DNA from: Nemertoderma westbladi
Lineage: Eukaryota > Xenacoelomorpha > Nemertodermatida > Nemertodermatidae
Direction: 5' to 3'
Assembly: GCA_032718475.1 (NCBI GenBank)
Contig: JAUCBJ010004334.1
Location: forward strand, 62,001 to 126,000
DNA: 64,000 bases
Shown here: piece after piece, positions 10,381-20,863 of the stretch
How the letters are laid out: the number at the start of each line of letters is the position of its first letter
Position numbering within the stretch: position 1 is the stretch's first letter
Notes under the pieces: model-generated
Told to the model about the DNA's origin: nothing
Database searches by the model: none
What the model saw: only the letters and a program-made list of their open reading frames with translations
Made by a program: the position numbers and the translations under genes

Positions 10381-11952
10381 GAAGGCTGCTGCAAAGAGCA
10401 TTAAGACCAATCGTGCCAGTGGAGTAGATGGTGTTCCCCCTGAGGTCTTTAAAATACCTGAGTGTTTAAAGCTCATCTATCCCATCATAGTAGACATGTA
10501 CCGTACAACAAGAGTCCCACAAGAAATGAAAACAAATAAGTTGGTGCCAGTTCCCAAGAAGGGCAACCTAACACTCTATGGTTCTTTTCGGGGAATCTCA
10601 TTGATCTCGATTGCTGCAAAACTATACAATAGAATTCTATTAAATCGCATCAGGGATCCCATTGAGAGACTGCTGCGTGGAAATCAGAATGGGTTCCGTA
10701 AAGGTCGTGGGACCATGGAGCCCATTTTGGCACTTAGAAGGATAATTGAAGAGTTATCAAAAAAGAAAGACAGGCATCTGGCTGTTATCTTTGTTGACTT
10801 CTTCAAGGCCTTTGATTCAGTCTCTCGCTCACGTATGTTCAGCATACTTTCATTATATGGTATTCCTGATGAAATTATTGCAGCAATCAGATCAGTATAC
10901 GATGGTTCGACAACATTTGTGTCTACTGTTGACGGTGACACAGAACCATTTGAAGTGTTATGGGGCGTCCTCCAAGGAGACACACTTGCACCATTCTTGT
11001 TCATTATTGTGGTTGACTATGTTCTACGCATGTCCTTAGATCATCATAATGATGATGGGGTGATGATAACTCCACCTACTGGTTCCAGAAGTCGAGGAAA
11101 TCCTGCCAAGTACCTAACTGATCTAGACTTTGCTGATGACTTAGGAGTACTCTCAGAATCATTAGAGGGAGCCCAGCGGCTCCTCAGCTCATTAGAACAT
11201 GCTGCTTCTAGTGTTGGTCTTTTTATTAACTCCAGAAAGACCAAAATTCTGACAGTTAACTTTGAAAGTCCTCAGCAAGTCTCTGATCGGATGAGCATAA
11301 GCTCAAAGGATGGTATGCTTGAGCATGTGGACGACTTCTGTTACCTGGGATCATGGATCCGTAAGTCAGGTGAGGACCTTCGAATACGTAAGGGAAAGGC
11401 ATGGGCAGCCTTGAATAGGCTTTCCAGGATTTGGAAGTCACCTAGAATTAATCGGAAACTTAAGGTCCGATTATTTAGAGCAGCAGTAGTTCCAGTACTC
11501 CTCTACGGGAGTCCATGCTGGGCTCTAACTGCTGAGGACACCAAATCTCTGGATGGCACATTCACAAGAATGCTACGCCGGGTACATTGTGTCAAGTACA
11601 ATGCACACATCTCCAACCAGACACTATATAACATTGGAGGTGTCTCATTGGTTCCCCCAAGCTTGACACTAGAACAAAATCGCCTCCGCTTTGCAGGACA
11701 TTGCTTTCGCCGTAAGGACCAGCCAGTGCATAATCTTGTACTTTGGCAGCCTCATGGAGTGAATAAGCATGGTGGACAGCCCATGACTTTCTTGAGACGC
11801 ATCTTAAAGGACACTGGCCTTAAAGATGCGGATGATCTAGCAAATGTCATGGGTGATAGGGAGTTGTGGCGGTACAATTTTGTTGACAAGCCGGCACAGC
11901 ATTCTTAAAAATGCAGCTGCAATGCAGCATGCCGATCCTAGTAGTAGTAGTA
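10381..11952 (+). mobile_element. Nested LINE family R, 5'-truncated, 26-bp TSD
   Basis: A 1572-bp insertion in the J LINE, opposite in orientation, bounded by a perfect 26-bp duplication. It starts inside the RT domain, so it is 5'-truncated, and ends in a (TAG)n-like tail after the ORF. The tail and long duplication are typical of target-primed reverse transcription. Removing it with one duplication rejoins the J peptide at TNYRP. The ORF has no stop, so the insertion is recent. Confidence 0.95.
10382..11908 (+). CDS. R LINE reverse transcriptase, truncated but open
   Basis: The frame is open from the first bases of the insertion (10382) to TAA at 11906-11908; the first ATG is at 10496 (470 codons). 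It carries VPVPKKGNLTLYGSFRGISL, the GFRKGRGTMEPILALRRI block, motif A VDFFKAFDSV, motif B GVLQGDTLAPFLFIIVVDYV and catalytic LDFADDLG. A thumb and a C-terminal RRVHC...LRFAGHCFRR region rich in Cys/His follow. The layout matches RTE-related or Proto2-like non-LTR elements in cnidarians and other invertebrates; the clade is uncertain. The endonuclease is lost by 5' truncation, so it cannot move itself. Relatives lie at 1577-1893 and 52846-52902. Confidence 0.88.
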   Translation, partial: KAAAKSIKTNRASGVDGVPPEVFKIPECLKLIYPIIVDMYRTTRVPQEMKTNKLVPVPKKGNLTLYGSFRGISLISIAAKLYNRILLNRIRDPIERLLRGNQNGFRKGRGTMEPILALRRIIEELSKKKDRHLAVIFVDFFKAFDSVSRSRMFSILSLYGIPDEIIAAIRSVYDGSTTFVSTVDGDTEPFEVLWGVLQGDTLAPFLFIIVVDYVLRMSLDHHNDDGVMITPPTGSRSRGNPAKYLTDLDFADDLGVLSESLEGAQRLLSSLEHAASSVGLFINSRKTKILTVNFESPQQVSDRMSISSKDGMLEHVDDFCYLGSWIRKSGEDLRIRKGKAWAALNRLSRIWKSPRINRKLKVRLFRAAVVPVLLYGSPCWALTAEDTKSLDGTFTRMLRRVHCVKYNAHISNQTLYNIGGVSLVPPSLTLEQNRLRFAGHCFRRKDQPVHNLVLWQPHGVNKHGGQPMTFLRRILKDTGLKDADDLANVMGDRELWRYNFVDKPAQHS

Positions 11953-11978
11953 GGCCTGTAGTTAGTAGGTTCCAGTCT
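11953..11978. repeat. 26-bp target-site duplication, right
   Basis: Second copy of the 10355-10380 sequence, directly after the (TAG)n tail. The J LINE RT resumes here. Confidence 0.93.
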
Positions 11979-13501
11979 GTCTCCGTCTTTAAATACAGGT
12001 GTAACATATGCGGCTTTTAATTTATCAGGAAAAGTAGATGTTGTGAGGCATTTATTTATTATTGATGTAAATGGAAATATAATTTTTGATCTCGCTAATT
12101 TAATTATACGTGGTGGTAAGTTAGACGGTCCGTTTGGTTTATTTAATTATACGTGGTGGTAAGTTAGACGGCCCGTTTGGTTTATTTAATTATACGTGGT
12201 GGTAAGTTAGAAGGCCCGTTTGGTTTATTTGTATTAAGTTTTTCGAGAATATTCATTATTTCAAATTCAGATATGTTTTTAAAAGCAAATGTATCGTCTG
12301 CATTTTGTGTTGCTATATAACTACTATTTGGCTGTTTTGATATCATTTTATTTGTAAATTTTTTAAATTCACCTAATTTTTCGAATACGCGATTGAATAT
12401 ATTTGCAATTTTTATCGGATCCGTGATTTTATAGCCCTTTGCATTTTGAATTTGTTCAACTGGATTGTTATTTTTGTTTTTATTTAATATTGAATTAATT
12501 ATAGACCAACGGGAGCGAACTGATTTTTCATTTACAAATTTTGACTTGATATGCATATTTTTCAATCGGCTATTTAAGTTGTGATATTTATTTCTAGCTA
12601 ATTTGAATATTTTATAATCTTCGGTGGTTTTTGTCGATCGAAATTTATATAATTTTGTATCCTTGTCACATTTTAGGTCTTCCAATTCTTTTGTATACCA
12701 CTCGTTTTGTTTCAAATTTTTGTTCCTTTTAATTAACTTTCTTTTTAGTGGTACATGTGCATTAAACACCGTTTCAATTTCACGTTCAAAGTATTCATAG
12801 CTGTCATTTACTTGCAAAGTATATATTGGTGCCCAATCAATTTTGCCTAAATCATTGAGAAATTTTTTTTCAACAAATTTAGAGTAGTCGCGATATGTGC
12901 ACCACCTGGAGGTCCCGTGGTGGATGATTTTTGGTGCCACATTGTCGTTACTATGCAAAAGTATAAATTCATGGTCGGAATGGTCGCAGTTAGCAGTTAT
13001 TGTATTTTTTATGTTTATAGTTGCGTTGGAAGTTATGAAGTGGTCTATTAATGAGTCCTTTGTTTTGCCATTGCCATAGTGTGTGATGTTTGTAGTATTC
13101 AGTAATGTCAAGTTGTAGTTGTTTAGTACTTTGGTATAGTCCTTGGAGTCCTCTTTGTCTAATAAATCAAAGTTTGTGTCACCCATTATTAATGTTTCAG
13201 TGTTGCCGTTATTTAATGCGTGTTCGATTTCCTCGCTAATGTCAATTAAAAACTGATGCTTACTAGTTCGTGGCGGTCTGTAAACTATACCTAGTGTTAC
13301 CTTTGTGTTTATTTCTAGCCAGAGTGAGTCGTAATTGCAGTGTTTATTTTTATTCCTTAGATCTGGTAATTGTTTATGAGGCATTGTGCTCGGAATATAC
13401 AGTGCAACCCCCCCTCCCTTCCTCCGTTTCCTATCTGCCCTGTATAGTGTGAAATCCGGTAGACCTACTGACCGTGAACTTGTAAAATTGAAGGAATTCA
13501 C
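11979..13501 (-). pseudogene. J LINE endonuclease C-terminus, linker and start of RT
   Basis: The minus frame 13501-12182 (439 codons) holds the second half of an exonuclease-endonuclease-phosphatase domain: GGGVALYIP, LGIVYRPPR, the metal-site motif MGDTNFDLLD, SLIDHFITS, and the catalytic CDHSDHEFIL. A Lys/Asn-rich linker of about 200 residues and the RT entry motif NKPNGPSNLPPRIIK follow. The N-terminal half of the nuclease is missing. The frame is broken by the 43-bp triplication at 12101-12229, after which 12100-11979 continues the RT (DKLKAAYVTPVFKDGDR). The domain normally nicks the genomic target. Confidence 0.85.
12101..12229. repeat. 43-bp tandem triplication inside the J RT
   Basis: The unit starts TAATTATACGTGGTGG at 12101, 12144 and 12187, with three substitutions between copies. 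Because 43 is not a multiple of three, it shifts the RT frame. It duplicates the segment coding for the SNLPPRIIK entry motif. Confidence 0.92.
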
Positions 13502-13990
13502 AATTCCTCCAGAGGTTCCCTCAACCTGGCACCGAAATCAAGCAAAACAGATTTCGAGCCCTTGACATGACTTGGAATAGGCCACTCAAACGGACATCTT
13601 CATTGTTCAAACTAAACATTGAGAATGAAATTTTCAGACACTTTAGACAAGAAACGGTCTACAGACAAGTACTAATAGACGAAGGTTTGGGGGGATATTT
13701 GGAGAAGTAAACGTCAAATAATTATTGGTCTTCTTATAGGCCTATTGGTCGCGGTGCTATCTGGTATAGTAATAACTTGGGTTATTTGGAAGGAACTTCA
13801 AGACGATATGGTATATACTTCAAGACGGTAGATTTCTGCGATTCCTATAAACTCAACTACTACTCATCTGTCTACAACATCTACCACCATAACACCCACA
13901 CCACCCCTACCTAACAATAACACCACTGTCCCTATAGATGTAACAGAAATTGAAGACGCAACTGAATGGACCAGGAGCTCCTCAACAACA
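13502..13990 (+). pseudogene. Remnant of a membrane-protein-like coding sequence
   Basis: The frame 13502-13708 reads QFLQRFPQPGTEIKQNRFRA and so on to GGYLEK-stop, with balanced protein-like composition. One frameshift later, 13707-13830 reads SKRQIIIGLLIGLLVAVLSG and continues IVITWVIWKELQDD, a clear single transmembrane helix preceded by basic residues. A third frame (13846-13985) reads a Thr/Pro/Asn-rich stalk (TTTHLSTTSTTITPTPPL). Order and composition suggest a type I or II membrane glycoprotein, decayed by frameshifts, or exons of one. I do not recognise the family. It directly abuts the truncated 5' end of the J LINE. Confidence 0.35.
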
Positions 13991-14150
13991 CCCACACATC
14001 ACTAAAACACCCCCACCCACCACTAAAACACCCCCACCCACCACTATAACACCCCCACCCACCACTACCACACCCCACCCACCACTAAAACACCCCCGCC
14101 CACCACTACCACACCCCATCCACCACTATTACACCCCCACCAACCACTGT
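13985..14150. repeat. 21-bp CCACC-rich tandem repeat
   Basis: About eight diverged copies of ACACCCCCACCCACCACTA. It reads Pro/Thr-rich in two frames and may be an expansion of the Thr/Pro stalk upstream. Confidence 0.75.
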
Positions 14151-14390
14151 ACCAGTAAAACAAAATATATATGTTCTAGTACAAATTTTTTTAAAAATAA
14201 AGAGATAAAATGGTATAGAACATTTTCAAAAAGTAATAAAAACTTATTCGGAACATTATTCTATCCAAAACAATAAACTAATGTTAGAGTAATAGAACAA
14301 GTTACAGTTTTATTTTTGGGAGTAATCAGCTGTTATTTGCATTGATTTTCCCCTGGAGAGGGGTGAATTTTGATTTCTTCATAAGTTCCA

Positions 14391-14407
14391 CCCCCCCCCC
14401 CCCCCCC
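14391..14407. repeat. Poly-C tract (C17)
   Basis: Uninterrupted run of 17 C, followed by GCCCCCACCCC. Confidence 0.9.
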
Positions 14408-15135
14408 GCCCCCACCCCTCTATCTGCCCAATTCATACATCCATTCAGCATCTTTATCATCTTCAATTAGGATTGTTTTGCATTCTGTTATCACGAATAT
14501 GATAGTACAGAACTATCCAGGCTTTTTACACGATCCAGTAATATATATGCCCATGGGACACAATCAGCTAGAAAAAAACAATTCTTTGTGTCACGGAAAA
14601 ATGTGGTTGTTGTACAGAGATCTCTGGCATTCAGCAGCGCCATTCTATAGAATAAACTACCTCTAAATATAGTGGAAATACAGTCAAAAGCCGTATTTAA
14701 ATGTAAAAATTGCAGGATTAATTATTTAGGCACGAAAATCCAATTTACCTTGCTGTTTAATATCAGTTTTAGCACGTTACATAATTTTATATAATTATTT
14801 TATATATATGGATAGTGGCTTCTGGGCTTAAAAACAAAGTTATGTTATGCTGCGAACCATTAGTATATCATACTTTTATATTCATTAGAGCGAGGCACAA
14901 AGGTTATGTTGTGAGCCATTTGCATCTATTCATTTGGAACTATTTTATTCATTGGGCTGACCAAAAGTTATGCTGAGAGCCATTATCAAAGTGGCTACTG
15001 GGTAGACCCAGAACTAAAGGTGTACCACCATGGTTAATGGTTATTGGGTTTTAAGGCAGAATCACCAACAGGTCTTAAAATACCAGAGTGTTTGGAGCTC
15101 ATTTACTACATCATGGCAGTGGTTTAGTGACAAGA

Positions 15136-15151
15136 CCCCCCCCCCCCCCCC
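15136..15151. repeat. Poly-C tract (C16)
   Basis: Uninterrupted run of 16 C in otherwise mixed sequence. Confidence 0.9.
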
Positions 15152-16189
15152 TGCTTGGAGACTCTTCCCCTCCCCCTTGTGAGGAAGATTTTTAAATTTA
15201 ATTCGCCAGGCCCCACTGCTGAGCTGTCAGCACTCAGCACATATATTAATTAATTTCATTATTAAATAATCTATTTGGGTTTCAATTGCCGAATTACTTA
15301 ATTTGCATTTCGCACTCACTGCGCAATCACGTTAAATTCCTCTCTCTAACCACCTGTATGCCTACAACAACTGTCAGTCCTACATGATAGATGATTATTA
15401 CAGATAACAGATTAAATCACTTAGGCTTATGCATATGAAAAATGGCCTACGTCTACTGTAACTACAGGCTGCACTTCTGTACATTATATTACAGTATTCT
15501 ATTATTGTACTGGGATTAGAGATTTAGGCCACATCAACAGTGTCATCGCCATCGCCATCAATCAGTGGCATTCATCCACCTTCACCAGATCCGAAACGGA
15601 TGAATGATCCAGAAACAAAACCTGTAAAAAATGCCTCAAATCGAATGTGATATGATGCGATGGGCATTTTTCTTGTGATTTAAGAAATGCGATTAAATTC
15701 ATGATTATCATTTGCATTTGGATTGGACTTCCTCATCGGCCTTGACACCACGGACTGCTGACCCAGCTACATCCACCATCCACCCCCACGCCCCTGGTAC
15801 TTACATTTATCTATTTACCGGTTCCTTCCCCCAATGCGTGGTGGGAACAGGCAGGTGCTGCACTAGCATAGGCTATTGTGCCTTCCTTCACCCCACATGT
15901 AAAACAAATATCAACTTACTACCAAGTTGGACCAGGTGTGTACTATATTTCATGAAGCGCACGATAGTAATGTAATAACTGAAGGTACAGACAAATGCAT
16001 ATTTAATATTTCATATGATGAGAAATAAATAAATGATAAACGAAATGCCTCCATCCTTCGATGATCCCGACTCCTGGATCGCTTCTGGATCACCAATGCC
16101 AAATGGGAAACACCGAGGAAACATTAGAAGTTGTGTTTCAGTTTTCCAATCTACTAAATTTTTTTTATTTATTTTTTTTTTTTTATTTT

Positions 16190-17890
16190 TTTATTTATAC
16201 GTTATGTAAAAACAATAACAAATACACCAAACAATGTACCGGTATAAAGGTATTGTCCAACATAACATATAGGATTACCCTAAAGCTTTGCAGCTTATTT
16301 CCAAGGGGGTCCTTTATGTTACTTGGTTACAAATACAATATTACACTACGCTAACCTAAAACCAATATAAAACGTAATTACACTATGTACATGTACAACT
16401 TTACCGAGAGCGTGACAATGCCCGACTCAACGATAAAGATGTAAATGTACAGAACAATTTATTATAAAACGTATTTACAGCATAAATAGTAAATAATTAA
16501 TAAGCTAATAACTTACTGTAGGACTATTGTACCTATTTTTACATTGCACACGGAGGTGAGATTTAACTGCACATTTAAAAGAATGTTGATTATTTAGGTT
16601 TTTAATTTCATTAGGCAGAGCGTTCCAATTTTTTATGCCGTTAAAAAAGAAAGTATCAGATTCAAAGGATTTACAATTCGGGAGGTAGAAGTTTGAAGCA
16701 CTAGCTCTGGTACTGTAAGAGTGTGTATCGCGTACTCTGTTGAATTTTTGTTTTAGGTAATTGGGACATTTACCATTATACACTTTATGCACATGGTTAA
16801 GGCGTAGCTGCTTAACTCTACTATCTAAGTTAAGTAGTCCAGATTCAGAAAAGTCATCTGGAGTTAGGTGGTGCCTAGGTTTGTAGTCTTTAATAAATCG
16901 TACTACTTTATTCTGAGCTACTTGTAATTTACATTTAAGCTGTTTGGTTAAGCCTTCATACCAAGAAGAGCAAGCATAGTCCATACCGGTACTTTTTGAG
17001 GCTGATAGGCTAAGTAGATTTTTAAAAACGAAATCCTCAGAAACGGGTTTTAAAAATAACTTTTCTGAATTTTGTAACTTTTCTAAATAAAAATTATTTA
17101 GAGTTTCGGACCCTATACTATATTTATTACTTGATAACGGTAATTTCTTAACTAAATTAGAGGCAACATTAGTAAAATAATTATTAAATAAATTACTAAC
17201 TAGAGTATGATCATGAATCAGCTCACCGTTATCTTGCAGAACAATATTCGATTTAGATTTAAGGTTTTTATAACCTAAAGATTTTAGGGTAGACCATAGA
17301 CTTTTTGGATTATCTTTATTCTCACTTATTTTGTTGTACAAATATTCAGATTTAGCTTTTTTTATTTCCCGTTGGACAAGGTTTCTATATTTGCAGTAAT
17401 TATTATAATCAGCTAAAACACGGTATTTCCTAAATTTATACAAATAGTTATCTCTTTCTCTGATATTACTAAGAATACCCGAGGTCATCCAGGGCTCAGT
17501 GCGTTGTTTAAGTCTAATTTCTTTAATTGGTGCTACAGTATTAAGTGCCTTTAAAAATATATCTTTAAAAACAGTGTACGCAAGGTTAATGTCAGCGGCC
17601 TTAAAACAGGGTTCCCAGTCAGAATTAACTAACAAACTTAAAAAGCGTTCCTTGCTGTAATTTTTCATAGACCTAACTGTTACTGTTTTATGATCCCCGA
17701 AAAAAGATTTTTGTGTCTTTCTTGTGCAAAAAACTATAAAATGATCGCTTTGACCTATAGGTAAAACCCCAGATTGAGAAATAATATCGGTATTATTACA
17801 AAGGATGTGATCTAGTAAAGTAGAAGTTTTACTGGTAATTCTGGTAGAATCTCGAATAATTTGTTTTAAACCAAACAAATTTAAAATACT
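16190..17890 (-). mobile_element. CR1-type LINE copy A, 5'-truncated with RT core deleted
   Basis: Minus-strand copy of the same family as copies B (39215-41960) and C (25795-27480). Its 3' UTR (16504-16190) matches both, ending in the ATAAATAAA region. The 5' truncation point is identical to copy B, and the sequence beyond it (17890-18260) also matches copy B's flank, so A and B are duplicates of one insertion. A 1029-bp segment present in B is absent here, at about 16984/16985. Confidence 0.92.
16505..17878 (-). pseudogene. CR1-A ORF2 remnant lacking the RT palm (457 codons, open)
   Basis: It begins in the endonuclease C-terminus (LLDHILCNN, catalytic SDHF at about residue 44), then a linker. 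At SASKSTG it jumps to [12 protein letters not shown], the post-RT region, running to SPTVSY-stop. Compared with copy B, exactly 343 codons are missing, taking motif A, GVPQGS and YADD, yet the frame stays open. No RT activity is possible. The remaining C-terminal region (basic, [13 protein letters not shown]) is typical of CR1/L2 proteins. The first ATG is not the true start, since the 5' end is lost. Confidence 0.9.
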
Positions 17891-17939
17891 TTGGTACTAT
17901 TTACAGATGGGGGATGCTTTGTGATGGTAACTAAATCAA

Positions 17940-18260
17940 TTCCACTTAATATTTATATTTTGTTGGTACTCTGACTGACTGGTGTCGTAGTAAGCTGTGT
18001 ATGTTGTTTGAAAAGGGGAATAAGCTAGATTGTAACAATATCGAGGGATTAGCATCATGGACACTTGTTCTAAGCTATATGACATAATAATAACTAAGAG
18101 ATTGCTATTGTGGTGTAGTATTGACTCGTGTCAGGCTGGTGCACAATGGGGCTGAGGGTGTATAGAACAAATAATGGCTTTGCGCTTAATAATTAATTTT
18201 GCTGTATATAAAAAGATACGACTTTTTGTCGTTTTCATTGATTACAGCAAAGCTTACAGA
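17940..18260 (+). pseudogene. LINE family X RT fragment, left part (split by RTE insertion)
   Basis: Frames here read VGTLTDWCRSKLCMLFEKGN, then GISIMDTCSKLYDIIITKRL, then IEQIMALRLI, and RT motif A VVFIDYSKAY, with several stops and shifts. The minus-strand copy at 38856-39180 is its inverted duplicate. The sequence breaks at AAAGCTTACAGA, where the RTE element inserted, and resumes at 24697. The family is a non-LTR RT with VFIDYSKAYDRV and GVRQGAPSSC motifs. Confidence 0.8.
18249..18260. repeat. 12-bp target-site duplication, left
   Basis: AAAGCTTACAGA, repeated at 24697-24708. The uninterrupted single copy is present inverted at 38845-38856. Confidence 0.93.
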
Positions 18261-18345
18261 GGTCAGTATTGGTTGACAGAAGGAGATACGCAATGCGTAT
18301 CCCATTGCGCCTCATAATAGCCTCTCGTCAACAAGTCAACCCCAC
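18261..18345 (+). promoter_or_regulatory. Structured 5' terminus of the RTE element
   Basis: GGTTGAC (18271-18277) can pair with GTCAACC (18335-18341), enclosing a second stem in the 17-nt palindrome 18285-18301 (GATACGC/GCGTATC). Several LINE clades carry self-cleaving HDV-like ribozymes at their 5' ends. The nesting here does not obviously fit that pseudoknot, so only 'structured RNA end' is claimed. Confidence 0.35.
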
Positions 18346-18547
18346 CGACTAGCGGCACTGGCTGTTTCAGCTGACGGGGCTCTGTCGAAAAACGCGTCCC
18401 TGATGCAGTAAGGGCCCTCTTTTGAGGTGCAATATTATTATTGCCGCGGAACTGCTTCTACTCTAGGCCAGACCTAGCCAGAAGTAGAATCCTCACCAAC
18501 CATCAACAAGAATAGATGAATCTGACAACACATTCTCCAACCCAACA

Positions 18548-18566
18548 CCCCCCCCCCCCCCCCCCC
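18548..18566. repeat. Poly-C tract (C19)
   Basis: Uninterrupted run of 19 C within the RTE 5' region. Confidence 0.9.
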
Positions 18567-20338
18567 AACGCCCAGCATCACACCTCTACCGACGATGGAG
18601 AATAAAAGATCACTCACTATAGAATTCAAGATAAGTTTGATCAAGCAATGCAACGAAACCTGTAAGTTAGAAAATGCATGGCACCAATATTCTCAAAATA
18701 ATTAAAAAGTCCTACATTTATTTTGCATGAGATACTAACAACCCGTCACTAACCACAACAAACGTACTGTATAGTACAGTAGCCTGTCGTATTCGCCCAA
18801 ATACGGCAGTATAACTCTGGGTTCAGAGAACGTGTACATATTGACAGGCGGCAATCCCCTGATACAGTACCAAGCATGTGTTTGATATAAATATTAGATT
18901 TCTACTTCCATAACAATTCTTATTGATTCCGCAGGTCAATGTTATAATTAAAACAGTCAATTATATTCTTCCGATTCCATAGGCGGCTTACACACCAACT
19001 CTCACCCTACAGCCCTATTTATCCCAATCCATCAATTTTTGTCACAGGTGGTCGGACAATACTACTACAAAATGAGTCTTCCATCCTGATAACTCTGTTT
19101 AATTTGACAATGTTTATAAAAATATAACTTCGTTATGTTTACCCCTACCCATAAGCATCAAACAGTCTTTCAATGTAATAAACCTGCCCAATAACTCATT
19201 GAACCAGAAGGACGCCCCTGGCAAACAACATAAATCAAAGTTAAAAGTAAACATTATCTCTCTTTCATAGACTTCATGTCTTCAATATACTAAACACCCA
19301 GAGACAGTCAGTCCCAAGGCTACACAGAATTAGTTACCTCGGAGCCAGCAGCTGATACAGAGTATTACATAACACAAATCCATTTACTATAACAATGATA
19401 TGTGTTGACCAAGGTGTACTAAAGAGTATTGGTGCACCTTGGTGTTGACATAACATTGGAAAGAGCCCATTAACTACTGGGTAGGACCAATGCCCAACCG
19501 ACCAATCTAGCCACAGGGCTAACGCTGGTAAATTTAAGGAAACTAACCAACCAATCCACCTTCATGAAACCAGAAAGACTACATGTACAAACCAATTCAG
19601 AAAGCAATAATAGGACATTATATCATTATAGCCATTCCATCTGTAATCTAGACTAGCATACATGTCACTATTACGTAATTGTTTGTTCCCGCAGGAAATC
19701 AAGCTGATGTTGCTGGGGTTTTAAAATTATTTATTTTATGGTTACAAATTGGAATTATACAAATTTTAGAACAAGTTAATGAGATAATGACTATAGAAGC
19801 GAAACATACCAGACACAAAGTGAGAATACGAAATAGTAAAATCAAAGAAATTACTTTTCTGTCAAAAAGGTAACTAAACTATAAGATTATCATTATATAA
19901 CAACAGCAACACCATCTTCCCTTTTCCTGCTGGTCTTTCCTTTTCTTTTCTTTTAATCTCTTTATTACATTATCTCTTGTTGTGAAGTATCGCGATACTT
20001 TAGTTCACAAGTAATTTATTGTAGATAGATTATATAACATTAAGTAATTACAGAATTAATACAATCCGATGGGGGGAGGGGGCGCCGTAATAAACAAAAC
20101 TAAAAACAAAAATTAAGCTACCGAAATACTACCCCAAAATAACAATGCAACCTGTTCTATTGACTTTCGTTTATTGTTTTGGCGATAATGACGTTCCACT
20201 ATAACCTGCTCATTTCCCTAAATCGATAATTTAACATTGAGGCGAGATGCTAATTCGCCGATGTGGGATTTGCACGCCCAGTTTTCCCCCCACCCGCCCC
20301 CGCCTCAACAAAACACATAAATAACAAAATTTCCATAT

Positions 20339-20362
20339 CCCCCCCCCCCACACACACACACA
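20339..20362. repeat. C11 run followed by (CA)n
   Basis: Eleven C, then about six CA dinucleotides. Confidence 0.85.
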
Positions 20363-20564
20363 CTGCGTCCACAGCCTATAACCGTAATTACATACAACAC
20401 AAAAATTACATAACATACGATATCAGTCATCATAACTCGAAGTTGTGCACCCAACCCAATTTCAATTCCACCACCATCACAACAGCACCCCCACACCTCA
20501 CTCGCCACTACTATAACATCCATACCTCCCCACAAATAAGCCAATACACCACTACTTCGATCAA

Positions 20565-20584
20565 CCCCCCCCCCCCCCCCCCCC
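20565..20584. repeat. Poly-C tract (C20)
   Basis: Uninterrupted run of 20 C. Confidence 0.9.
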
Positions 20585-20843
20585 AACCCCTTCCCAACCT
20601 CATATTCTAATACATCAATACACAACATCACACAGAACAATAACACCAGCCAATACCACCATTTCAACGTGCAGCCACCGCACCCCTTCCAATAAAAACT
20701 CCATTCCAGCCCACCAACACAAACCCCAACAACCCCTCCTACCCACTACGATCAAACCACTCGCCCACTCCCACCATCACAATCCCACTTCAACACACCT
20801 CTACCCCAGATAACAAAAGAATACAATCCCCACACCACCACCA

Positions 20844-20863
20844 CCCCCCCCCCCCCCCCCCCC
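20844..20863. repeat. Poly-C tract (C20)
   Basis: Uninterrupted run of 20 C about 200 bases before ORF2. Confidence 0.9.

Larger units (their letters stand above)
8665..13501 (-). mobile_element. LINE family J (Jockey/CR1-superfamily-like), 5'-truncated and interrupted
   Basis: On the minus strand, an endonuclease C-terminal part (13501-12800), a linker and an RT domain are in the correct order, followed by about 340 bp of 3' region ending near an A-rich tail around 8665-8690. The 5' end is cut inside the endonuclease. A second LINE (10381-11952) sits inside the RT. A 43-bp triplication (12101-12229) and at least one frameshift near 10215 also break the frame. The copy is dead. Confidence 0.85.
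14151..16160. other. Intergenic, no gene recognised
   Basis: AT-rich sequence with long cytosine runs at 14391-14407 and 15136-15151. Reading frames are short and lack motifs. A 40-base patch at 15062-15105 (GTCTTAAAATACCAGAGTG) resembles the R LINE codons for the FKIPECLKL peptide and may be a scrap of that family. Confidence 0.35.
16190..18260. repeat. Inverted duplication, arm part 2 (partner 38845-41955)
   Basis: CR1-A plus its X flank matches CR1-B plus its X flank in reverse, including the sequence outside the LINE's truncated 5' end. The only large difference is the 1029-bp RT deletion. Confidence 0.9.

Noticed and set aside
15712-15975. 87-codon ORF
   Set aside because: Composition and codon pattern are not distinct from the flanks and no motif is present.
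18346-18450. Possible hammerhead ribozyme (CTGATG and GAAA-like pieces near the RTE 5' end)
   Set aside because: The CTGATGA box and the GAAA box are not in the required order with a connecting stem.
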